Origin: Petunia secreta
Lineage: Eukaryota > Streptophyta > Magnoliopsida > Solanales > Solanaceae
NCBI GenBank assembly: GCA_029990175.1
Contig: JARKIP010000053.1
Location: forward strand, 16,014,001 to 16,078,000
DNA length: 64,000 nt
Direction of reading: 5' to 3'
The notes under the pieces were generated by a model. The model searched no databases, was not told where the DNA came from, and worked only from the letters and a program-made list of their open reading frames with translations. The position numbers were made by a program, and so were the translations under genes. Below, piece by piece: positions 12,222-23,049 of the stretch. The first letter of the stretch is position 1. Each line of letters starts with the position of its first letter.

Positions 12222-13077
12222 TCTATTATTATTATTTTATATATTTTATTATTATTATTATTATTGCTTTATTACTTTATTATTATTTTATTTTATTAAT
12301 CATTACACTTTATTATCGTACTAATTCCATTTAATTCCCATTTTATTGCGAGGTATATCTTGGCGCGAGCAATTCAGGAACGCATTTGGCTAACTCGCGA
12401 ACGGGAATAACCCATTGCACTGAAGGCATTTGGGGATTGAATTCGGACCCGAGCATTCAGAAATAAGACTTAGGAATTTTAGAAAAATCAAGACTCCCGC
12501 GAGTTGATCAATTTCCCGGTTCTATCTTTAACTTTGTCTTCCTTTCCTTAGATATTTATGTAAATAAAATGTGTGAATTATTTATTTGACAATAATATTT
12601 GATTGTTTGTATGTCGCTTTACTTTATGTCCATTACCTTTTATTGTGAAGTCGTTATTTAATTTATTGCAAATTGGGGTCATCTTAGCAAATGCGTGCAA
12701 GTAAAAGAACGTTTTGCAAATAAGCTTTTTTTTATTCGATTAATTATTCTTATTATTATATTATTACTATTTTAAAATAATTCTTTTGAAAGAAGCGCAC
12801 TTGTAAATATTTGGAAACCTGTCGGATTAACCGTATTTTACGGAATTTTGGAAGTGCCTTAAAAACCTTATTCCGAAATTAATAAAACCTCTTACCTTTA
12901 GAATCTCTGAAAGAAAGACCGTCTTTTTATAAAACGGAGTTATTGCACGCATTTGTTAATTTGGTTCCCTGTTTTCCTTAAATTGGGTGGCGACTCCAAA
13001 AACTCCAAAAGAGTTAGCCCATCCTGTCGATATTCCGGAATTTATCCTTTTCGGGGGGTAATTTTTGGAGTTCAACA
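10643..13077 (+). repeat. 5' LTR of the nested Ogre-like element
   Basis: Pairs with 18867-21262. It contains a long ATT microsatellite (about 12140-12270) that is shorter in the other LTR (about 20365-20455). Predicted ORFs here (11200-11454, 11893-12334 and frames reading poly-Ile, poly-Leu or poly-Tyr) occur at the same places in both LTRs. They are repeat sequence, not genes. Confidence 0.93.
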
Positions 13078-13080
13078 GCA

Positions 13081-13098
13081 TGGCGACTCTGCTGGGGA
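13081..13098 (+). other. Primer binding site of the nested element
   Basis: The sequence tggcgactctgctgggga starts 3 bp after the left LTR. It has the form of the tRNA 3'-end complement used by Ogre-group elements (tRNA-Arg, from memory). Confidence 0.8.
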
Positions 13099-15630
13099 CC
13101 AATAAAAGTTTTGACCATAAAGGTTTCCAATTGTTTGCAACTAGCATGCCTAATTTATTTGCTTTATTATATCTATTTGTTTGGTTTGCCTTATAAAGCA
13201 TGCATTGTATTAATTTGTGCATAATCTGCGTTCCGTTCATATTTCCTCCCTCATGGAGCCTGTCAATTCTCTTTCACCTCCTCGATTTCATCACGGGGTA
13301 CCCGCTCGACGGGTAGTTATGCAGGAAGGGTATTGCCCTTACCTCACTCTTTCAAACTTCTTTCGTGTCACCAAAAGTTAGTTCGGGATATTGAGATTGC
13401 CTGGTTTTGTCATGGCCAGTTCTACTGCGTTGTGAGGCCAGGTCTATCCCGCATAGGTCGATTCAGCCTCAACCGTTAGCCCACTCTTAGAAGGAGACTA
13501 GGTCATGCATGCATATACACCTTAGTTTGGGGGGAAGTTCGGCAGATTTGGTTGGTTTGTGTTTTGGAGATGGCTTGGTGTAGTGAGATCTAAGAGGCGA
13601 AGCCCCTGGTGTCTTTAAAAGGATCAGTGGGGTCCCTCTCGTGAATGGCTTTGCGTGTGTGCAGGCCTATGTTGATTATCCAGCTACAACTTTGTAAAAA
13701 TTGAAGTATGTTTGTCGCATACTAGGAGAGCGAAGCCCCTGTGTCTTTGAATGACCAGTGGGGTCCCTCCTTGAAGACCAGTGCGGTCTTGGCTGCCTAG
13801 GAAACTGAGAGGCTCGATAAAAGCTGAGGACCAGTGAGGAGCCCTATGAACAAGGTCTGTGCGCCTTGCAAAACCTAGGAAACTGAGAGGCTGGATCAAA
13901 GCCGAGGACCAGTGAGGTTTTATTTTGAAAGGCCAATTGGCGCCTTTCGTGATTTGCAGTCTGGTATTGTGGAGGCGGTTGGAAATTTCTCCCTGGATGT
14001 TGTAATACAATTGGGAGTTGTGCTTGGAGTAGTGTGGATGTTTGCAAAAGCTATGGAGGATTGTTTCGGGTTTTAGGCATTTGGGTTTATAATTTTGTGC
14101 ATATTCTGTGGAGAGCATGAGCTGTGTTAAATACTTGTGATTGTCGCATGTTAATTGTTTGCTTTGCCTTATTTGCTCAAAATGCGTTAAATACTAGGTG
14201 TTGCTTGCTTGTATGCAATCCTATGAATGACATGCAAACCATCTTAGTTACCCTTTGTGAGGTTTCTTTGTTTTGTTTATTTCTCTAGCAAATGTTGGAT
14301 TTGTGAAGTGGCAGACCATCCACCATGCAAAGGTTTCGAGATATGATTGACGGTAGACGCTTTAGCTCGTGAACGGTGCAGTACCAGAAGCTAATGGCAT
14401 TGCTTGAAAGAACTTGGCGATTGAACTTAGTAGCATTATTTTCAATTTTAATTCAGATTGAGGCCCTGAATTGCATTGTACTTTAAAGATCATGTTATTC
14501 TGAATCAACTCATTTTGAATTTATGAAAGTTGAAATAAAATTCATCGCATTCTTATTATGTTATTTACGCTTGCATTTGTTTCCATTTTAAAATTAAAAT
14601 TGATAAACTTGCCAAAGCTTTGCTTGTAATGTATGGCAAAACAACTGAACAATTTAAATCGATGCACTGAAAGTTATTGTCTGTGCTCTTTGGATATCGC
14701 ACTATCTGTTAGAACTTCAACTGGGGCAGCTTCTATTTGTTGGTATATGGCATTGAAGCGGTGTGGCAGAACTACGCACGGTCTGATTCCCAAGGAGGGA
14801 TACGTAGGCTCCCACATCGGGCTCGACCCTTTAGCATTTAAGTTTTCATTTTCCCCCAAGAAGGACAACTGGGGCAATTTTTGCAAAATGAGTTAGAGAT
14901 GCGCAAGATAATAACTGGGGCAGAATTTTGCAAGAAACGGGGTTGGATATTAAAGATGAGTTGGCAAGAATTTTGAAATCGGTTAAGCAAACAGTGCAAA
15001 GTCTAAGACAAAGGACGTTCAGTTTGTTTTAAAATATGTTACAAGTTTAAGTCAAGGCAAAAAATTTCAAAATGCATCTTTGACTTCATTTGCATGCTTA
15101 TTTCACTCGCTATATTGCATTAAAATATTTTATCTTGCCTCTATCTTTCAAATTCTATGCTATTGGAGTTCATGAGCCAAGTTTCTGAAAGCAATTCGCA
15201 AATCCAAGTCAAATGAAGATGAGGAAGCAGCAGAAGCAGCAAGATCAGGATGAAGTCTGCACAAATCAAACGCTTCCCCTTCTCTCCTCAGAACTAACAA
15301 TTTTCTTTGAGAGCAGGAATATAAAAGCTTGCAATGAAAGGATCATTCACATTATGGATGAGCAATTTGTTGAACTCGCATTCCAAGTTGTCTTGCAGAT
15401 TGTGTCGCAATCCCTTTTCATGACTTAAAGCATTATGCTTTGTCATGAGTTATTGCCGAACAGGCGGCATTTCTACCCCTATGACTTTCATTCCTAATAG
15501 GCGACAAAGCCGAGGCTTGTTTTGTGTTTTCAAAACTAAGCCAAATAGGGCATCGCTTTGTCTCAGGCTATAATCCGCACAAGGCCATCCTTGCTGGATT
15601 GTCTCGCCAATTGATTTATCAATGGCTATC
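13099..15630 (+). other. Leader-like non-coding interior of the nested element
   Basis: No gag, protease, RT or integrase motif in any frame. A segment near 14760-14890 containing 'gggatacgtaggc' and 'actggggcaa' resembles leader or tail motifs I associate with Ogre elements. ORFs at 13684-14118, 14633-14896 and 15213-15428 have no recognisable domain. Confidence 0.55.
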
Positions 15631-17060
15631 GCACTGACTACATTTCCGCATTACTTCGCTTGGCACTTGCTTTGAAATATGCCTTTGCACTTGCTTCAAA
15701 ATTAACGCCTTGCTTTACCCTTTCAGGTTGACCATCGGCTGCGAGAATTCTTCTTTGTTGGACTGTCTCGCCTATTGATTTGCCAAATGGCTCTTGCATT
15801 GCTCTACATTCCCGCACCGCTTTTCTTTGCACTTGCTTTGAATTATGTCGTCGCACTTGCTTTAAAATTTGATGCCTTGCTTTACATTTTTCAGGTTGAC
15901 CACCAGGTTGGGCTTCTCTCTCGTTGGACTTTCACGCCTGTTGATTCGCTAAATCGCTTTAGCATTGCTTTACATTTCACGCTAAATTACCTTGCACTTG
16001 CTTTCAATTATGCCTTTGCACTTGCTTTATATTATGAACTGCTTTACTTTTAGCTTAGCAGGTCAGCCCCGAGACCCTCCTTGCTTTGTGCCGGACCGGT
16101 TCGCCAGCTGATTTGTAGACAATCAATTCCAAGACCCTCCTTGCTGCGTGCCCGACCGGCTTGCCAGTTGATTTGTCAAGATGTTCAAATTGCCTTGCAC
16201 TTGCTTTCAATTATGCCTTTGCACTTGCTTTATATTATGAACCGCTTTACTTTTAGCTTAGCAGGTTAACAGGTCAGCCCCGAGATCCTCCTTGCTTTGT
16301 GCCGGACCGGCTCGCCAGCTGATTTGTTTGACAATCAATTCCAAGACCCTCCTTGCTACGTGCCCGACCGGCTTGCCAGTTGATTTGTCAAGATGTTCAA
16401 ATTGCCTTGCACTTGCTTTCAATTATGCCTTTGCACTTGCTTTATATTATGAACCGCTTTACTTTTAGCTTAGCAGGTTAACAGGTCAGCCCCGAGACCC
16501 TCCTTTCTTTGTGCCGGACCGGCTCGCCAGCTGATTTGTTTGACAATCAACCCCAAGACCCTCCTTGCTGCGTGCCCGACCGGCTTGCCAGTTGATTCGT
16601 CAAGATGTTTAAATTGCCTTGCACTTGATTTCAATTATGCCTTTGCACTTGCTTTATATTATGAACCGCTTTACTTTTAGCTTAGCAGGTTAACAGGTCA
16701 GCCCCGAGACCCTCCTTGCTTCGTGCCGGACCGGCTCGCCAGCTGATTTGTTTGACAATCAACCCCAAGACCCTCCTTGCTGCGTGCCCGACCGGCTTGC
16801 CAGTTGATTTGTCAAGATTGTTCAAATTGCTTCGCACTTGCTTTAAATTATGCCTTTGCATTTTCTTTGTATTACGTCTTGTTTTACTTTTCAGATTAAC
16901 AGGTCAGTCCCGAGACCCTCCTTGCTTCGTGCCGGACCGGCTCGCCAGCTGATTTGTAGACAATCAACCCCAAGACCCTCCTTGCTTCATGCCCGACCGG
17001 CTTGCCAGTTGATTTGTCAAGATTGTTGAAAATGCCTTGCACTATGCCTTCGCATTTGCT
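15630..17060 (+). repeat. Tandem array, ~210-bp units with internal duplication
   Basis: The phrase 'cccgagaccctcc' (one base variable) recurs at about 16065, 16277, 16488, 16700 and 16905, giving a period of about 206-212 bp. Each unit holds two related ~65-bp halves (one with 'gccggaccggctcgccag', the other with 'gcccgaccggcttgccag') and a stretch of 'ttgcacttgcttt' motifs. More diverged copies of the last part begin near 15630. Tandem arrays before the 3' LTR are a known habit of Ogre-type elements. Confidence 0.9.
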
Positions 17061-17129
17061 TTATTGCTTCGCCAGTGGATGGGAAGACAATTTATCAAAG
17101 ATATTGCAGCTTTCACTTACAAATTACGT

Positions 17130-17645
17130 CATGCCTACCATAAGCAATTGGAGGCCTTATTCTAAAGCCTATCATAAGCAATTGAAGGCTCTTTTATTAT
17201 TGATCCTACCGTAAGCAATCGGGGGGTCTTATTATCAAGTCTATCGTGAGCAAGCGAAGACTTCATTAGCATTGGAGCCTACCATAAGCAATTGGAGGCC
17301 TTATTTTGAAGCCTATCATAAGCAATTGGAGGCTCTTTTATCATTAATCCTACCGTAAGCAATCGGGGGATCTTATTATCAAGTCTACCGTGAGCAAGCG
17401 AAGACTTCATTAGCATTGAAGCCTACCATAAGCAATTGGAGGCCTTATTTTGAAGCCTATCATAAGCAATTGAAAGCTCTTTTGTTATTGATCCTACCGT
17501 AAGCAATCGGAGGTCTTATTATCGAGTCTATCGTGAGCAAGCGAAGACATCGTTATCATTTGAAGCCTACCATAAGCCATTGAAGGCATTATCATGAAGC
17601 CTATCATAGGCAATTGAAGGCTCTTTTGTTATTGTTCCTACCGTC
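17130..17645 (+). repeat. Higher-order tandem array, ~145-bp units of four ~36-bp subunits
   Basis: The phrase 'gcctaccataagca' recurs at about 17131, 17276, 17421 and 17563. Each ~145-bp unit is made of four related subunits built on 'cctaycrtaagcaatyg' and 'tctaycgtgagcaagcg', each followed by a short 'cttatt' or 'cttcat' tail. The last unit is more diverged. Confidence 0.9.
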
Positions 17646-17926
17646 AACCCTCAGTTCCTCAAGATTATTCGCCTTGTCGCATATGCAGCGCAAATCTGTT
17701 TCTTCTTTTTTCATTATAACTTTTTCTTTATTATTCACTCGTTTTCTAACGCATTTACTTTAAATTTGCAGAAATTGAACATCAGATTCGATAAGAACGG
17801 AAGGCATTCAACACTTTGCATCACTATCAATATAAGCAACACGACCCAGTTTTGCTTATTTTGTTTTGCATTATTTTGCCTTAATTAATCCAATTTGCAA
17901 CTTTGTTTTGCAGGCTGCTATCAAAT

Positions 17927-18015
17927 TTGGGCTCGTTCGCCTTATATTGAACGTTTTGGGCTCGTTCGCCTTATAATTGAATGTTTGGGCTCGTTCGCCT
18001 TATAAATGAACGTTA
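17927..18015 (+). repeat. Short tandem array, three ~33-bp units
   Basis: Three consecutive copies of 'gggctcgttcgccttata' followed by a variable tgaacgtt-like spacer. It lies between the higher-order array and the 3' end of the nested element. Confidence 0.85.
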
Positions 18016-18851
18016 TGTTACCTGCGTAGGATATAGATTAGCCAAGTCAACTTGAGATATTATGTCTCGTTAGTCGACTTATTTTATGAAAGCCTTGCAT
18101 TTTACAATTCGTTCTCGCTTTACTTATTGCCTCGCTTTACTGTTTCAGAATAAAGATCAGCTTAGAGGTTCTCCGGGCGGAGTACTTCATCAGTTGATCG
18201 AAGGAAGAACTTATCGATGATGCCGCAACCTGCATTTATAATTTTATCACTTTATCTATTTCTTTTTCGAATTATTACAGTTTATTACCAGTTGCACGCT
18301 TACCGCTTGTTGAGATTATTGCAGGATTTTTAGCAGCACCGCAACAGCGTTTGGAGAATAAAATGGAGCTTTGCTTAGCAATGAACCGGGGCAATCGTTG
18401 ATATGAGCTAGACTCGTCAACGAAGACCTGAAGAATCGCACCCGCATAAGTTATCCACCCTAGGGGTAAGTCTCTTGTTAACCCTGAGTCTGAGGTTTGA
18501 GATTGAAGACAAGATGATTCGGTTATCAAGGTGCAGTAGAAGCTATGTCCGTGTAAACCCCTCTTTATGGGTGTGTCGTCGACCACATTTTCATAACTTG
18601 GGTGATTACAAGACTCTTTTCCCGCGCTCAAGTAGTCGTTACTATCTCGTCTTTGATTTTCAAATCGCGTCGAACTACATATGGCCTGATTCTCTTTCAG
18701 CCCGAGATATGTAGGCAACTCAGAAACCGAAGTTCGGCCATGTCCATAAGCCTCGCATTTTGATCCCAGGAATCGAAGTCTTGGCTTTACCGTGACAAAA
18801 TTGGGTTTCACATCAACTTCTTTACCCTGGAAACTCTTTCATCCTTTCCGG

Positions 18852-18866
18852 GTAAAGAGGGGCAGC
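18852..18866 (+). other. Polypurine tract of the nested element
   Basis: The tract gtaaagaggggcagc ends exactly where the right LTR begins, fixing plus-strand orientation. Confidence 0.85.
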
Positions 18867-20366
18867 TGTTGACACCCAATTTTGTCTCGGATTTTAATTA
18901 AAAGTATAATAATTTTAAAATTAAGTTCAATTTTGAAGATTGCAAATAAATAGCTAATTTTAAAGGAAATGGCCAAAATCGCAAGTCGTCCTTTCATTTG
19001 CAACGTGCTATATAATTATTTGTTTAATTTAATAAAGGGCTAAATATGTTCTTAAATTGCAATTTAGGATTGTTTTTTTTTTAAAAAAAGCCCATATAAT
19101 CACTATTCCCCTATCACCCATATAAGTAAAAACCCTACACCCATTTTATCTATCAGCCGTGCCCCCACCCTCACTTCATCTCCCTCTCCACAATCCCTCA
19201 TCATCTCCTCCACAAGACACCAAAAATGGAACCCCTCTCATCTTCCTCATCCTTTCCTCCTATCAAAACCCCTTCACACACACAAAAAAGGAATAGGAAC
19301 AGAGGGCGTGGGAATCAGACAAGTAAAGGGAGAGGGGAGATCGGGGTTGGGTTTTGGAAGGCATAACCAGTGGTGTCACTAGTCATCACTGCCGGAGTCC
19401 GTCGCCGGTGACATATTCCTTTGCTTCCGATTTGGTCTGTTATTGAACGTAAAAGGGTTTGGGGTTGTAGTGATGCCGCTATCGGCGTTGCTCCTCCTTC
19501 CCTGACTTCTGTCGCTGGTGTTGCTCCTCCCGTTCATGTGATTGACGCCACAATGACGCCTGAGAATTTAGCTCTGCTTCGCTCCGTCGTCCTTTTATCA
19601 GAGAAATCTTTGATTCGAATCATTTGTTCCCTTTACTGTCGTTTATGTTATTCTCTTGATGTATACAGCTACTAACTAACGTTTCTTGGCTCTGTTTTGC
19701 CTAATCCGCAAGGACCTCACCGTGGCGATTAGCTCTGTTTCGGAGCTGTTAACTGTTTCTCCAAGTCATTGGACTTGAGAATTCCTTTACTGACTTTGGA
19801 GTGTGACCAGAAACTTGTTGGCTTATATGGAATTTCTGGGTGTTTCTGGATCTTGTTTAGTCGACATTAGGATTTCATCCCATGAATTTGTGTGTTGACT
19901 TGGGAAATGGAGGGTTGACTCGTTCAGCTGAGCATTGCTGCTTTTTTTTTTATTTTGTAGAATAGTTATGCTAATTTGATATGGCTTGATGATCATTTTG
20001 CTTTGAGGATTTCAGCTCCTACACGTTGATACTATACAGTATACACTGATTTGAACATGATGCTACATGGCCGATGAAAATTCACATGCACGTATTGAGG
20101 CCTACACAAGGAATTGACGGATAATAAATTGACGGATTTTGAACACGATACTGCGCTTGATCCGTCCCGTTCCCGTGTCCCTAACGCAAAAGGCGATGAT
20201 GAATGCATTTTAATGCTAAGCAAGTTGAATAGAGTAGTGGGTTTGGTGCTTTGGCACGGCAATACGGCCCGGGCTCCGTGTTTGCAACCGCACCAAATCC
20301 CGAGCCTCTATTCGACGCGCCATACAAACCTGAGCCTAAATTTTGCAAAACAACCCCCGTTACTAC

Positions 20367-20406
<40 letters not shown>

Positions 20407-21262
20407 TCTATTATTATTATTATATATATTTTATTATTGTTATTATTATTGCTTTATTACTTTATTATTATTTTATTTTATTAATCATTACACTTTATTA
20501 TCGTACTAATTCCGTTTAATTCCCATTTTATTGCGAGGTATATCTTGGCGCGAGCAATTCAGGAACGCATTTGGCTAACTCGCGAACGGGAATAACCCAT
20601 TGCACTGAAGGCATTTGGGGATTGAATTCGGACCCGAGCATTCAGAAATAAGACTTAGGAATTTTAGAAAAATCAAGACTCACGCGAGTTGATCAATTTC
20701 CCGGTTCTATCTTTAACTTTGTCTTCCTTTCCTTAGATATTTATGTAAATAAAATGTGTGAATTATTTATTTGACAATAATATTTGATTGTTTGTATGTC
20801 GCTTTACTTTATGTCCATTACCTTTTATTGTGAAGTCGTTATTTAATTTATTGCAAATTGGGGTCATCTTAGCAAATGCGTGCAAGTAAAAGAACGTTTT
20901 GCAAATAAGCATTTTTTTATTCGATTAATTATTCTTATTATTATATTATTACTATTTTAAAATAATTCTTTTGAAAGAAGCGCACTTGTAAATATTTGGA
21001 AACCTGTCGGATTAACCGTATTTTACGGAATTTTGGAAGTGCCTTAAAAACCTTCTCCCGAAATTAATAAAACCTCTTACCTTTAGAATCTCTGAAAGAA
21101 AGACCGTCTTTTTATAAAACGGAGTTATTGCACGCATTTGTTAATTTGGTTCCCTGTTTTCCTTAAATTGGGTGGCGACTCCAAAAACTCCAAAAGAGTT
21201 AGCCCATCCTGTCGATATTCCGAAATTTATCCTTTTCGGGGGGTAATTTTTGGGGTTCAACA
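18867..21262 (+). repeat. 3' LTR of the nested Ogre-like element
   Basis: Matches 10643-13077 with few substitutions, a shorter ATT microsatellite and a few single-base length changes. It ends ggggttcaaca and is followed at once by the duplicated ggggg. The antisense ORF at 18275-18811, just upstream, has no domain and was not called. Confidence 0.93.
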
Positions 21263-21783
21263 GGGGGTCGTTCCGTTTTTTCTCTAGGCATGCATCACAA
21301 TTAAAAACTCAAGGACACCACAAATAGCACATGCAATCAATTCAACTCCACCGGTATCAAACAAATCAAAGGCACCTAGCATTCTACCTATTTCCTTCGT
21401 CTAGGGTCACCGATGCTAACTATCCTAATACTAAAAATAAAACTACCCGGTTCAAAGGTCTCCCCGTGAAAAAGAACCGTGGCCATAAGAAAGACCACGG
21501 GGCGGATGACATGTACCACTAATAAAACTAAAAGGAAAATCTTTTTGGAATTTTTCATTGTTTTCTAATTTTTTTTTTCATATATTAAAGCAAGAAATAA
21601 ATCAAAATAAAGTCAAGTACAAAAGAAAATCCTACGGTACATGCATCTTAACCTCAAAAATAGATAAAGGGCAGTACCCCACCCCACACTAAAACTAAGC
21701 AATGTCCTCAGTGCGACAAAGAAGTAAGTGCAAAAGTAAAAGAAAACTGCCCTGGTATCCGGGTGGTGCGCAGGAGTGTGGAC
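21263..21783 (-). other. Athila 3' untranslated region (right part)
   Basis: Continuation of the Athila 3' UTR beyond the nested insert. It contains a polypurine-tract-like minus-strand sequence at 21676-21690 (complement of accccaccccacact), about 95 bp past the stop of the extra ORF. No gene seen. Confidence 0.65.
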
Positions 21784-23049
21784 CTAGTCCTCCTCCTCAT
21801 CAGAGCCACCGCCATCAGCATCAGTCGCCTCAACCTCACTGTCCGGATCTCGATTAACAATATCCGAATCAGTGTTCTCATCCTCCTCTAGAGGCATCTC
21901 TACTGCTCGAGTCATGCCTAGCAGGCGCTTCGAGGTCTCCAGTAGAGGCATAGTACGATCAATAGCTGTCATATCCACGCCCGACCGCCGGGCCTTCTGC
22001 TCCATCATCAAATACTGACGCGCAGACAAGTTGGCGTCTGACTCCCGCCACTCGTCAGCTGTCAATCTCATCGGTGCAGTAGTGGTCACACCCTTGACCG
22101 AGGCAATATCAAACGGCTTCCCGATGTCAGGGACAATGCGATCCCTAATCTCATCCACGGGGACACCAGCCTGCTCTAAATACCGGGTCAGGATGTTCCC
22201 AAAGTACAAGCGACTACATGAATCTTGCCCCCGTTGCTCCTTCATCACCCGCAACATATAGTAGCCTATATTGACCGGCCTCCCAGTCATAAAGAAATAT
22301 ACCATGCACGCCCGAGTCTTGGTGACCTCGGAATAATGAGAAGATGGTAATATGCGTGCATTTATAAACCGCATCCACACACGAGCCGGTTTGAGAAACT
22401 GCGAGAAGAACATATACTTGAGTCTTCCGGACACACTGCGCTCCCACTTATGAGTGGAGCTCTCACCACAAAGTGTGTCTCGCAGAGCCTTATATTCATG
22501 CTTTTTAATGAACTCCTTCAGATCATCATAATCAGGGTCCTCGACCCCCAAAAAAGCATTCAATGCCGTGTGGTCTAGCTTCACTCTCAGCCCCCTCACC
22601 GTGACCATGTCATCCTCCTTCCATGCCTCGTCCGGCTCCCAGTTTGCATAAAGTTCTTGCACCAAATCAAGGTTGGCATGCCCCGGACTCTCAAATACCG
22701 AGTCCCAATGTAAACCAACTATCGCATCGGCCACCCCTCGAAATTTCTGCATAACCCTCCGCTTGTCAATTGCTTGCTCGGGGATGTACCCTGCAAGCCT
22801 CACATTTTTGTACCAAGTTTGGCACTCAGCTTTCTTCACAAAAGTGATGCCATATCGTGTCTTTCCCCCGGGTCGTGGTATCGGCACCGCGTCCTTAAGG
22901 ATTTTTGCCTTGGACTTTGCCTTTGGTTTGGCCTTGGGCTTGGCCGGTGCCTTGCCCTTTTGCTTTGTAGAAGAAGGCCCGGCTTGGAGTGCTCTCCTCG
23001 GGGCCGAGGCGGATGAAGAGCTCTTGCTTGGTAGAGGTGTGGTCACCAT
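21784..23049 (-). CDS. Extra 3' ORF of the Athila element, putative plant transposon protein
   Basis: A 421-codon open frame downstream of integrase, at the place where Athila elements carry a third ORF (sometimes called env-like). I start it at the ATG at 23049. The longer frame needs a TTG at 23073. The first ~60 residues are Ser/Pro/Lys rich with several 'KPKAK' repeats, possibly a nuclear or RNA-binding basic tail. The middle (about 75-330) has 'WYKNVRLAGYIPEQAID', 'VKLDHTALNAFLGV' and 'ARVWMRFINARILPSSHYSE'. I relate these to the plant-specific 'putative plant transposon protein' family, whose function is unknown. The C-terminus is acidic. I see no convincing signal peptide or membrane segment, so an envelope role is not supported. 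Unlike gag-pol of this copy, it has no stop. Confidence 0.75.
   Translation of the reverse strand: MVTTPLPSKSSSSASAPRRALQAGPSSTKQKGKAPAKPKAKPKAKSKAKILKDAVPIPRPGGKTRYGITFVKKAECQTWYKNVRLAGYIPEQAIDKRRVMQKFRGVADAIVGLHWDSVFESPGHANLDLVQELYANWEPDEAWKEDDMVTVRGLRVKLDHTALNAFLGVEDPDYDDLKEFIKKHEYKALRDTLCGESSTHKWERSVSGRLKYMFFSQFLKPARVWMRFINARILPSSHYSEVTKTRACMVYFFMTGRPVNIGYYMLRVMKEQRGQDSCSRLYFGNILTRYLEQAGVPVDEIRDRIVPDIGKPFDIASVKGVTTTAPMRLTADEWRESDANLSARQYLMMEQKARRSGVDMTAIDRTMPLLETSKRLLGMTRAVEMPLEEDENTDSDIVNRDPDSEVEATDADGGGSDEEED

Larger units (their letters stand above)
10643..21262 (+). mobile_element. Nested non-autonomous Ogre/Tat-like LTR element (LARD type)
   Basis: LTRs of 2435 and 2396 bp begin tgttgacacc and end ggttcaaca or gagttcaaca. 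A 5-bp duplication ggggg flanks the element at 10638-10642 and 21263-21267. A primer site follows the left LTR and a purine-rich tract precedes the right LTR, giving plus orientation. The 5.8-kb interior has no gag or pol domain in any frame, only leader-like DNA and tandem arrays. Long LTRs, a tggcgactctg primer site and tandem repeats before the 3' LTR all point to the Ogre group of Tat. About 14 LTR substitutions were counted, plus microsatellite length change, so it is recent. It must have moved with proteins from a relative. Confidence 0.92.

Noticed and set aside
11893..12334. ORFs rich in Leu, Ile or Tyr (also at 20114-20509)
   Set aside because: They are frames through an ATT microsatellite in the two LTRs of one element and change length with the repeat.
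13081..13098. tRNA gene
   Set aside because: Only the 18-base tRNA 3'-end complement is present, which is a retrotransposon primer site. No cloverleaf or promoter boxes were seen.
15630..17645. CRISPR-like regular repeats
   Set aside because: Units are long, adjacent and lack unique spacers. They sit inside an LTR retrotransposon of a plant nuclear genome, so they are tandem repeats.
18275..18811. 178-residue minus-strand ORF
   Set aside because: No recognisable domain. It lies antisense to the 3' region of the nested element, which carries motifs typical of retrotransposon tails.
21784..23049. Envelope protein
   Set aside because: Position fits the so-called env-like ORF, but no signal peptide, hydrophobic anchor or cleavage site is visible.
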